This document shows, piece by piece, positions 1 to 6,377 of a stretch of 16,575 nucleotides of DNA. Every line of letters begins with the position of its first letter. Within the stretch, counting starts at the first letter, position 1. This stretch comes from Clostridiales bacterium (GTDB lineage Bacteria; Bacillota; Clostridia; Christensenellales; CAG-314). The notes beneath the pieces were generated by a model. The model saw only the letters and a list, made by a program, of their open reading frames with translations, made no database searches and was not told the origin of the DNA. The position numbers were made by a program, and so were the translations under genes. The DNA lies in NCBI GenBank assembly GCA_003537755.1, contig DPQS01000022.1, positions 51,927 to 68,501 of the forward strand. The letters are read 5' to 3'.

Positions 1-575
1 CGCTGCATTTGTCCGCCGGACAGTTCCTTGGGTTTGCGATCGAGATATGCACCGAGGTCAAGGATTTCCGCAACTTCAAACACCTTTTTGCGGATTTCCT
101 CCTTGGTGTAGTTGCGCATGATTTTAATCGGGTTACCCACGCTGTCCGTCACGACATTGCCAGACTTGTCGCGTCTGACATCCTCGGTCTTTTTCATTTC
201 CAGCGAAAAGGCAATATTTTCAAACACCGTCATGTTGGGGTACAGGGCGTAGTTCTGAAACACCATTGCTATGTCGCGATCCTTGCTGGCAAGGTAGTTC
301 GCCGTAACGCCGTCGATGTACAGGTAGCCGGAAGTAATTTCTTCCAGCCCTGCAATCATCCTGAGCGTCGTACTTTTGCCGCAACCCGACGGGCCTACAA
401 GCACGATAAATTCGTTGCGCCTGACGGCAAGGTTGAAGTCGTACACCGCCTGCACCTTGTTGGGATAAATTTTGTTTATGTTTTTAAGTACCAGAAAGCC
501 TTCGTTGCCGACGTCTGTTTTGCTGCCGCTTTTGTACATTTGTCTGGCTTCCGTTACAGTAATCAATTGTTCCAT
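1..575 (-). CDS. Sugar ABC transporter ATP-binding protein (MsmK/UgpC/MalK family), 3' end cut by window edge
   Basis: Reading from ATG at 573-575 gives 191 codons that stay open to the left edge, so the C-terminal part, including Walker B and the regulatory domain, lies outside. Visible motifs are Walker A GPSGCGKST (residues 61-69), a Q-loop in VFQNYALYPNMTV (Q107) and the ABC signature LSGGQ (185-189). Together these identify an ATPase that powers carbohydrate import on the cytoplasmic face. A Shine-Dalgarno GGAG (complement of 581-584) sits 5 nt before the ATG. Two oddities stand out. There are about 26 residues before the usual first strand (LVLKNINKIYPN), and about 25 extra residues (around 131-158, with SGNVV and NPIKI) between the Q-loop helix and the signature. 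It follows the two permease genes by 131 bp on the same strand, so it probably energises this importer. Many Gram-positive sugar importers instead share one ATPase encoded elsewhere. The family call is secure; the substrate is unknown. Confidence 0.95.
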   Translation of the reverse strand, partial: MEQLITVTEARQMYKSGSKTDVGNEGFLVLKNINKIYPNKVQAVYDFNLAVRRNEFIVLVGPSGCGKSTTLRMIAGLEEITSGYLYIDGVTANYLASKDRDIAMVFQNYALYPNMTVFENIAFSLEMKKTEDVRRDKSGNVVTDSVGNPIKIMRNYTKEEIRKKVFEVAEILDLGAYLDRKPKELSGGQMQ

Positions 576-664
576 ATTTGCTCCGTAAACATTTTTGTAC
601 GTGACTGTTTCGCCGTTTTAACTGCCCGATGCGTCACTTTTACGATTTGTGCACCGTTGCCGCT

Positions 665-697
665 TGCCTGAGCCCTTTTTCGTCCGTGGCACAGGCA
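665..697 (-). other. Intercistronic hairpin between permease 2 and ATPase genes
   Basis: TGCCTG (665-670) pairs with CAGGCA (692-697). After a symmetric A/A mismatch, GCC (672-674) pairs with GGC (688-690) around a 13-nt loop. No U-run follows on the minus strand, so it is not a typical terminator. It lies just past the permease 2 stop (707-709) and may be a processing or stability element. The rest of the 576-706 gap shows only the ATPase ribosome site. Confidence 0.4.
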
Positions 698-706
698 GCC
701 GTGTCG

Positions 707-1690
707 TCAACCCTTGACGCCGCTTGCGGCAACGCCGTCGATAATCTTGTTTTGCGTGATTACAAACAGTATCATGATAGGAATTGCACTGAACATTGCG
801 CCCGCAAGGCTCATACCCATAGTGTTTGCCGAACGACTACCGGAAATGTAGGCGACGCCCATTTGCAACGTCCACTTGTCCATGTCGTTTGCGCCAAGGA
901 TGATTTGCGGCCACATGAGGTCGTTCCAACTACCCATGAAGCAAAACAGTCCTTGCACAAGGAATACCGACTTCCCGAGGGGCAACACCACGCGGCGGAA
1001 AATGCGGAAGTCGCTGCTGCCGTCGATACGCGCCGACTCGATGAGGTCCTTGGGGATGCCGAGATAGAACTGTCTTATGAGGTACATGCCTCCCACACCG
1101 CCGAGCCCCGGGAGAATCAACGCCCACAACGTGCGCGCGATACCAAGGTTTGCGATGTTGGCAAGTTGCGGCGTAAGGGTTGCGATACCCGGGATAACCA
1201 TGGTAAACAGCATGACGCCGAAGATTGCGTCGCGGAACCTGAAATTGAGAAACACAAACGCGTAAGCCGCCGCACCTGCCACAAGCAGATACAGAAAAGT
1301 GCTTGCCGTTGCCACAATGAAACTGTTAAGCAACCAGTTGCCTACGGGATAGGTCGTGCCGTCGACGCGCGTCTGATTGAACAGGTCAATGTAGTTGTCG
1401 AAGGTAAATCCGTCGGACGGAAACAGGTGTCCGGGTTGGTACTCGAACGCCCACTTACTTGTGAAAGACCCAAGCACGCCTACAACCAGAGGAACGACCC
1501 ACACCACACAAAACAGCAACAGCAACACAAACGCGTTAAAGCGAAGCAAATGGTCGTTGAAGTACCGCCCGAGGCGCGTCAGTGTCAGCGTGTTGTCGCG
1601 GCGTTTGATTGTCACCACGACGTCCACGACAAGCAGCCCGACAAGCGTAACGCCCATTACAATTACTATTGCAAGAAAAATTCCGCTCAT
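707..1690 (-). CDS. Carbohydrate ABC transporter permease 2 (MalG type)
   Basis: This 327-residue inner-membrane protein of the binding-protein-dependent transport family forms, with its partner upstream, the channel for an oligosaccharide. The cytoplasmic EAA loop is clear: ESARIDG (218-224) followed by VVLPL (234-238), which is the coupling site for the ATPase. Hydrophobic segments fall near 2-28, 54-75, 121-146, 155-172, 188-205, 242-258 and 292-311. The first (2-28) is an additional N-terminal span before the usual MalG core, which begins around residue 54. A periplasm-like loop with a WAFEYQPGHLFPSDGFTFDNY pattern precedes the core, as is common for this family. Its ATG (1688-1690) overlaps the stop of permease 1 in an ATGA arrangement, implying translational coupling and equal stoichiometry. 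The ATPase gene follows after 131 bp. Confidence 0.95.
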   Translation of the reverse strand: MSGIFLAIVIVMGVTLVGLLVVDVVVTIKRRDNTLTLTRLGRYFNDHLLRFNAFVLLLLFCVVWVVPLVVGVLGSFTSKWAFEYQPGHLFPSDGFTFDNYIDLFNQTRVDGTTYPVGNWLLNSFIVATASTFLYLLVAGAAAYAFVFLNFRFRDAIFGVMLFTMVIPGIATLTPQLANIANLGIARTLWALILPGLGGVGGMYLIRQFYLGIPKDLIESARIDGSSDFRIFRRVVLPLGKSVFLVQGLFCFMGSWNDLMWPQIILGANDMDKWTLQMGVAYISGSRSANTMGMSLAGAMFSAIPIMILFVITQNKIIDGVAASGVKG

Positions 1691-2721
1691 GCCTGCACCT
1701 CCGAAGCCTGCTTGTCGGCGATGTACTCGCGGTACATCTTGCCGTACTTGTCGCCGCCGGTGCGTTCCCTGGTTACGGCAAACTGCACTGCCGTAATAAG
1801 GCCGATAATGATACCCAGCACCATTCCCATTGCGCTTGTCATGCCGTACACGTCGTAGCGGCTGCCGTTCATAAGTTGCTGCATGTAGTACATGATGGAC
1901 ATCGTAGTCTTGACCGCGCTTGTGCCGTCAAATATTTCCGGTCCGCCGCTTGTCAGCACGTAAATCTGTCCGTACAAACCGAAGTAACCGATAATCGTGT
2001 TGAATATACACAACAAAAGCTGGTTTTTGATTGCAGGCACAGTAACCGCAAGAGTTCGTCTGAAGCCCGTGCATCCGTCCACCGAAGCCGCCTCGTACAG
2101 CGACTTGTCCACGTTTTTAAGCGCGGCGGACAGTATGATGAAGTTGCCGCCCCAGCCACCCCACATGCACAGCAAGAGAATGATAAACCATGCGTGTAGC
2201 GGATCGCTGTTAAGCCAGTTGATGTCCATGCCGATCCATTGGTTGACGTAGCCGAAGCCGTAGCCGAACAGTGCGATGAATATTACGCCGCTTGCGCTGC
2301 AAGGCAGTACGCTGGGCAGATAAATAAGCGCGCGGAACACCTTGTAGCCCTTTGGTTGGGCGTTGATAAGTATTGCCATAATCAGCGGGACGATTATCGA
2401 CAACGGCACTACCACTATGGCAAACACCGTGGTGTTGCGCAATGCAAACCAGAAGTCGTTGTGGTACTGGCTGTTGGAATCGAACAGAATTTTTATGTAG
2501 TTTTGCAGTCCTCTCCATTCGATTGCGTCGGGGTTGGCGATGTCGTACTTGAACAGCGACATTACGATGCCGTACACAAGCGGATAGACGCAAAACAACA
2601 GGAAGAACACGAGGAAAGGCCCGAGGAAAATCAGCACCATTCCGTACCGTCTTAAAAAGTCCGCCGTCTTGCCCCTTTTGAGGGAATACTGGCTGATTGT
2701 TGTATATCTTTCCATATTCAT
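1687..2721 (-). CDS. Carbohydrate ABC transporter permease 1 (MalF/LplB type)
   Basis: The protein is 344 residues from the chosen ATG and is a MalF-type half of the sugar channel. Membrane spans lie near residues 28-56, 98-118, 133-153, 175-198, 233-256 and 294-315. The EAA loop reads EAASVDG (210-216) with a proline at 229, where it docks on the ATPase. The start is uncertain. The frame is open upstream to 2886 and another ATG exists at 2814, but the added residues (Arg-rich, no family resemblance) look untranslated. Starting at 2721 or the second Met at 2715 gives the usual 25-residue cytoplasmic lead into the first span. No good Shine-Dalgarno precedes either ATG, and a GC-rich hairpin (2724-2745) abuts the start, so translation may be weak. 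The stop overlaps the permease 2 start by ATGA. Confidence 0.93.
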   Translation of the reverse strand: MNMERYTTISQYSLKRGKTADFLRRYGMVLIFLGPFLVFFLLFCVYPLVYGIVMSLFKYDIANPDAIEWRGLQNYIKILFDSNSQYHNDFWFALRNTTVFAIVVVPLSIIVPLIMAILINAQPKGYKVFRALIYLPSVLPCSASGVIFIALFGYGFGYVNQWIGMDINWLNSDPLHAWFIILLLCMWGGWGGNFIILSAALKNVDKSLYEAASVDGCTGFRRTLAVTVPAIKNQLLLCIFNTIIGYFGLYGQIYVLTSGGPEIFDGTSAVKTTMSIMYYMQQLMNGSRYDVYGMTSAMGMVLGIIIGLITAVQFAVTRERTGGDKYGKMYREYIADKQASEVQA

Positions 2722-2723
2722 TG

Positions 2724-2745
2724 CGACGTCGTAACGCCGACGTCG
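2724..2745 (-). other. GC-rich hairpin abutting the permease 1 start codon
   Basis: CGACGTCG at 2724-2731 and again at 2738-2745 (each self-complementary) can form an 8-bp stem with a 6-nt loop. It ends 2 nt before the ATG at 2721, where the ribosome site should be, and no GGAGG is visible there. It may limit initiation of the permease genes relative to the binding protein. The effect is inferred. Confidence 0.4.
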
Positions 2746-2790
2746 GTTGCGTAAAACGGGGTTGTAGCGATAAGAAAAAGACAATTTGGT

Positions 2791-2813
2791 TGGTTTATTT
2801 GCAAAATAAACCA
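2791..2813 (-). other. Perfect AT-rich hairpin in the binding protein-permease gap
   Basis: TGGTTTATTT (2791-2800) and AAATAAACCA (2804-2813) form a perfect 10-bp stem with a 3-nt loop. On the minus-strand transcript a pyrimidine-rich stretch follows about 15 nt later (around 2765-2780), but there is no immediate U-run. At most it is a partial attenuator or a 3'-end stabiliser for the upstream message. Confidence 0.45.
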
Positions 2814-2828
2814 TCAACAGGCTTTCCG

Positions 2829-2871
2829 TTGTCGCCGCCCGGCTGCCATTACGGCAACAGAGCGGCGACAA
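2829..2871 (-). repeat. REP-like intercistronic hairpin after the binding-protein gene
   Basis: TTGTCGCCGC (2829-2838) pairs perfectly with GCGGCGACAA (2862-2871). An inner TGCC/GGCA stem (2844-2847 with 2853-2856) fills the loop. It lies 20 bp past the binding-protein stop (2892-2894). Its TTGTCG...GACAA arms and central TTACGGCA resemble the elements at 6239-6272 and 6275-6311. The malE-malF gap of E. coli carries analogous REP hairpins that stabilise the binding-protein mRNA; the same role here is inferred. Confidence 0.55.
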
Positions 2872-2891
2872 ACAGAAATCCTGCAAAAATC

Positions 2892-4430
2892 TTACAGATC
2901 GTCGATGTTTTCGATGTTACGGATTGCTTCTTTGAAGCGAGCGTCAAGGATTTCCTTAGCGGTCAATGTCCTGAAGGTGGCTTGCGTGCTGAGGTTGTCG
3001 GCGAAGGCGCGTTTCAGACCTTCGTACACTTCCGAAAAGTACCTGGTGTTACCCAGAAACACAAGCGTGTCGGGGTCGCAAATCTTTTGTACGTATCTCG
3101 TGTAGTAATCCTTGGTTGTAAACTGCTCGCCTGTCAGCAATTTTTTGTTAGCCGGCAAGTGTCCGCCCTGCGTGTAGTCGATTGCGTTTTCCGTCATGTA
3201 CTTGGCGTAAAATGCCGCCGCAACCGCACGTTCGGGATTTTTGGCAACGGTACTTGTCAGGCAGAATGCGTGACCTACGCCGTAAACCTTGCTTGCGTTT
3301 TCGCTTGTCGGATCGAGCGCGAACAAACCGCTCATGTTAATTATGTCAAGAGGTTGGTAAGCGTTGCCGTCCTGGTCAAGTTTGCCGTTGAACACGTGTT
3401 CGAATTCGTTGAGTTTGTCTTCGATTTGCCAGGGACCTTCGCAAGCGAACACAGTGTTGCAGTCGCCGAGACGTTTCCACATTGTGGATTCCGTAGCGTC
3501 GGCTTCGATAAATTTGCCGTTGTAAGTTACGGTTTTGTTGCCGTAAGTTACCGTTTGGGGATAACTGTCGTAGCCTTGCCACATGTCGCGGAACATCTGC
3601 ATTACCGTTGCAAGCGCGTCGTTGTTCCAGTTGGGACGACCTTGCGCGTCGGTCATGCTGCCGCCGTTCTGCAGCAGAGCCGTTTCCGGTACCCAACCGT
3701 TTACGATACCGTTGGCGTATTCCATGGACAGCGGATAGAAGTTTTCCACCGTGCCCATGCGCCATTCGTTGGAGTTGCCGCTCATTGTGCGGAACCACAG
3801 TCTGCCTCTGTTGTTGAGTTCCACCAGTTTGTTGCACGCCTCGACAAGTTTGTCCAGCGTGTGAGGAACTTCGATACCGTTTTTGGCAAGTACGTCACTG
3901 CGGTAGAACCACACTCCTGCGTGTTCGTCAAGAGGGATGCCGTAGGTTTTGTCCTGATAAATGCACTCGGACATAACGTTGGCAAGGTAATCGTCGCGAT
4001 TGAAGTTTGCCTTAGCCGCATTGAGGTAGTCGTCCATGGAAACAATGATGTTGCTGCTTGCAAAATAGGTCAGTCTTTCGCTGTGGATAAGAATCATGTC
4101 GGGCGCATTGTCGGGGTCGCTTCTGATTACCGAAGGCAAAGATTTGTAAAATTCCGATTCGTTCATTGTGGAAATCTTTGCGCTTACGCCGTTGTTTGCG
4201 TAGTAGTTGTTGAACATCGTGTTGACCTTTTCAAGGTACTTGTTGTCGGGTGCGCCTACAACGGACCAGATTTTGAGGTTTACATTGTTGAACAACGGGT
4301 CGCCGTTGTCGTCAAACTTGATGTCGAGGTCGCCGAGGTCGGTCTGATTTTGAGGTTTGCAGGCAAACAATGCCGCAAGACAAAGTACGCCGACAAGCAC
4401 CGCACAGATTATTTGTGTCAGTTTTTTCAT
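2892..4430 (-). CDS. Sugar-binding lipoprotein of the ABC importer (extracellular solute-binding protein family 1)
   Basis: This 512-residue exported lipoprotein captures an oligosaccharide outside the membrane and hands it to the two permeases. The signal peptide begins MKKLTQIICAVL and ends in a lipobox-like ALFAC, with Cys24 as the lipidated residue. The mature domain opens with a strand LKIWSVV (52-58) and carries family-typical segments: DMILIHSERLTYF near 111-123, YGIPLDEHAGVWFYRSDVLAKNG near 163-184 and PHTLDKLVEACNKL near 189-202. It is longer than the usual 400-450 residues, as is common for binding proteins of larger glycans. I chose the ATG at 4430 because GAGGT lies 5 nt upstream; an in-frame GTG at 4442 lacks that. 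Only 8 bp separate it from the glycosidase stop, so the ribosome site overlaps the preceding stop region and the genes are coupled. The specific sugar cannot be read from the sequence. Confidence 0.94.
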   Translation of the reverse strand: MKKLTQIICAVLVGVLCLAALFACKPQNQTDLGDLDIKFDDNGDPLFNNVNLKIWSVVGAPDNKYLEKVNTMFNNYYANNGVSAKISTMNESEFYKSLPSVIRSDPDNAPDMILIHSERLTYFASSNIIVSMDDYLNAAKANFNRDDYLANVMSECIYQDKTYGIPLDEHAGVWFYRSDVLAKNGIEVPHTLDKLVEACNKLVELNNRGRLWFRTMSGNSNEWRMGTVENFYPLSMEYANGIVNGWVPETALLQNGGSMTDAQGRPNWNNDALATVMQMFRDMWQGYDSYPQTVTYGNKTVTYNGKFIEADATESTMWKRLGDCNTVFACEGPWQIEDKLNEFEHVFNGKLDQDGNAYQPLDIINMSGLFALDPTSENASKVYGVGHAFCLTSTVAKNPERAVAAAFYAKYMTENAIDYTQGGHLPANKKLLTGEQFTTKDYYTRYVQKICDPDTLVFLGNTRYFSEVYEGLKRAFADNLSTQATFRTLTAKEILDARFKEAIRNIENIDDL

Positions 4431-4438
4431 AATGTACC

Positions 4439-6202
4439 TCACAGAATTTCGATTTCGCCGAGGGCGAAGTCTTTGTCGGAACTGATTGTAATTACTATTC
4501 TGTCCGTCGTGACGGGTTGAGTCAGGCAGACGGTAAAAGCCGTGTGGGGATAAATGTACTGTTGCGTTCCCGAAGTTACTTCGCGCGAACCGATGTAGGC
4601 AGGGTTGAAGTAAATGTTTGCAACGCCCTTGTTGTTGCCGAAGTCAATCTGATCGATGTAACTTACAAACAAATTGAAGTCGGCGGCGTTGTAGATATTT
4701 ACCGCCTTGACGGAAACTGCTTTGTCAAACTTGATTTCGACGCTGCGCGTACCTGCCGCAAAACGAGCGTCGCTTGCCGAGTCGAACACGCGCGAGGTGC
4801 GGTTGTCCGTAAGATACTTCACCTGCGCCTTGTCGATGGTTTCGGCGCGTACCGTCACACCGCTTCCCGTTGCAAGATTTTTGTAACCGGATATCGCTTC
4901 GGGCAGACGTTGCAGCGACCAAGTGGGACCGTTGGTGTACGGCGTGCCGTCTTCGGTAAAGTACAGGTAGTCGAATGCGCCTGCGCGACGATCGGTGTAC
5001 TGCGAGTATTCCGTTTCCACGCCCCAGCTGTCACGATTGACATGCGCGTGGTAGGCAAACATGTATTCGCCGTTTACGTCAACGATACTCGCATGTCCCG
5101 TACCCGTCTGCATGCCCTTGTATCTGGCGTCGTTTGCCGAGCCAACGTTGCCCGGCACGCCGAGCAGCATGTTTGCAAGAGGGTCCTCTTCCGACCACGG
5201 TTTGTCGTATTCACCAAGGGGACTGTCACTGACAGCATAGCCTACATTGTACTGATTGTCAACAAAACTGTTGCTGACGTGGGTCAGAATGTATTTGCCG
5301 TTTTTCTTGATCATGTACGGACCTTCCGAGCAACGAAACTCGCCCGTGAAGGAAGCCGACCAGTATTCCCACTCAACACTACCCTTGCCGTTGTTGCCCG
5401 TATCATTAAGATTTTTGTAGCCGGGCACGGTAAGACGCGTAAGCGTGGACAAATCCCATGTAACGGGGTCAAGCAGTCGTACACCCCAGATTTCGGCGTA
5501 CTTGCCTTCCTGCTCTGCAGTCTGCGCCTTGGTTGTGTCGTAACTGAAGTACATGTAGATTTTGCCGTCGTCGTCCTCAAACACAGTCGGGTCAAGGATT
5601 GTGGCGTTTTCCATACCGCCGAACGTATTGTCGGCAAGAGTGATGTTTTGTCCGTTTGCATTTACACCGGTGTACAGTTCAAACTTTGTCAGACTGTCGC
5701 CCACCGCTACACCGATCTGGCAATGGTTGCCGTTTGCGGCATTACCGGGGAATGTGAAGTACATGTAGTACTTGTTGCCGATTTTTTGCACGTCGGGTGC
5801 CCAGATGTTGTCCGTGCGATAAGCCCAACTGCCCTGCGGTGCCTGAAACGCAACGCCGCCGTAAGTCCAGTCGGTAAGGTTGTCCGACGTGTAGTAGTCT
5901 ATTGAGGAATAACCGCCCCTGGTGCCGTAGGCGTAAAACAACTTGCTCTCGTCGTCATACACCACCATGGGGTCGCCCATGTCAAGTTTAAGGTCGTTGC
6001 GGTAGTAAATATTGTGGTCAAAATTGTCGTCCGACTTCTTTTGATTTACCAGGCTGAAGTCGTCGGCGTCAATTGTGGAATTTGCGTATTTGGTGTAGGT
6101 AATCTTGTCACCGTTGTCGCCGCCGCCGGTATTCGTGCAAGCGCCCAGCACCAACGTCATACAAAGCATTACCGCAAACAAAAAGGATAGGTATTTTTTC
6201 AT
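4439..6202 (-). CDS. Glycoside hydrolase family 43-type lipoprotein with C-terminal discoidin-like domain
   Basis: The product is 587 residues. A signal peptide ends in LGAC (Cys22), so the enzyme should be anchored on the outer face. Residues about 68-435 look like a GH43 five-bladed propeller. The three expected acidic residues are visible: Asp77 in MGDP (base), Asp204 in ILDPTVF (pKa modulator) and Glu293 in CSEGPYMI (acid). His370 in TGTGHASIV matches the conserved metal-binding histidine, and NIWAPDV (132-138) is also typical. GH43 enzymes release arabinose, xylose or galactose side units by inversion; this sequence alone does not settle which. Residues about 441-587 (NLATGSGVTV to GEIEIL) resemble an F5/8 type C (CBM32-like) carbohydrate-binding domain. 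The ATG at 6202 follows a weak GGA site. The open frame extends upstream through the intergenic hairpins without family resemblance, so those 58 codons are rejected. It lies between the surface-binding proteins and the importer, consistent with trimming glycans before uptake. Confidence 0.93.
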   Translation of the reverse strand: MKKYLSFLFAVMLCMTLVLGACTNTGGGDNGDKITYTKYANSTIDADDFSLVNQKKSDDNFDHNIYYRNDLKLDMGDPMVVYDDESKLFYAYGTRGGYSSIDYYTSDNLTDWTYGGVAFQAPQGSWAYRTDNIWAPDVQKIGNKYYMYFTFPGNAANGNHCQIGVAVGDSLTKFELYTGVNANGQNITLADNTFGGMENATILDPTVFEDDDGKIYMYFSYDTTKAQTAEQEGKYAEIWGVRLLDPVTWDLSTLTRLTVPGYKNLNDTGNNGKGSVEWEYWSASFTGEFRCSEGPYMIKKNGKYILTHVSNSFVDNQYNVGYAVSDSPLGEYDKPWSEEDPLANMLLGVPGNVGSANDARYKGMQTGTGHASIVDVNGEYMFAYHAHVNRDSWGVETEYSQYTDRRAGAFDYLYFTEDGTPYTNGPTWSLQRLPEAISGYKNLATGSGVTVRAETIDKAQVKYLTDNRTSRVFDSASDARFAAGTRSVEIKFDKAVSVKAVNIYNAADFNLFVSYIDQIDFGNNKGVANIYFNPAYIGSREVTSGTQQYIYPHTAFTVCLTQPVTTDRIVITISSDKDFALGEIEIL

Positions 6203-6238
6203 AAGATGTCCGTTTCGACGTTTTTCGTCGTAGTGTCG

Positions 6239-6272
6239 GTTTTGTCGTCGCCCGTTACGGCATTGACAAAAC
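6239..6272 (-). repeat. Intercistronic hairpin A (REP-like pair, first member)
   Basis: GTTTTGTC (6239-6246) pairs with GACAAAAC (6265-6272) around an 18-nt loop containing CCCGTTACGGCA. It resembles the 2829-2871 element (TTGTCG, CGCCCG, TTACGGCA, then GACAAA). It lies in the 175-bp gap (6203-6377) between the 774-residue lipoprotein and the GH43 gene, two bases from the next hairpin. A weaker CCGC/GCGG hairpin (6345-6356) flanked by TTGTCCC and GGGCAAA completes the gap. Confidence 0.5.
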
Positions 6273-6274
6273 TC

Positions 6275-6311
6275 GTTTGTCGCTACGGGCGCGTTGCCCG
6301 AAGCGACAAAC
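6275..6311 (-). repeat. Intercistronic hairpin B (strong, with inner stem)
   Basis: GTTTGTCGCT (6275-6284) pairs perfectly with AGCGACAAAC (6302-6311). After a symmetric A/A mismatch, CGGGC (6286-6290) pairs with GCCCG (6296-6300) around GCGTT. This gives 15 paired bases over 37 nt, the strongest hairpin I see in the window. No U-run follows on the minus strand, so an mRNA processing or stabilising element is likelier than a terminator. Confidence 0.6.
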
Positions 6312-6377
6312 AATTGGTTGTAAAAGTTTTGCTTGTCCCCACCTCCGCTTACGCGGCAATGCGGGCAAACCGTCATG

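Noticed and set aside
9..671. Plus-strand 220-codon frame at the left edge
   Set aside because: The complementary strand encodes an ABC ATPase with Walker A, Q-loop and LSGGQ signature, so this frame is its shadow.
2791..2813. Rho-independent terminator inside the operon
   Set aside because: The stem is perfect but AT-rich and not followed directly by a U-run, and the importer genes continue downstream on the same strand.
2697..4520. Plus-strand 607-codon frame opposite the sugar-binding protein gene
   Set aside because: It is an antisense shadow of a clear binding-protein gene with lipobox and ribosome site; its own translation shows no family motif.
6239..6311. Possible CRISPR or insertion-sequence ends from the paired inverted repeats
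   Set aside because: There are only two adjacent hairpins of different loop sequence, no regular spacers, no transposase and no flanking target duplication seen.
6203..6376. 58-codon N-terminal extension of the GH43 gene
   Set aside because: It crosses the intercistronic hairpins, has no signal character, and would bury the true signal peptide starting MKKYLSFLF.
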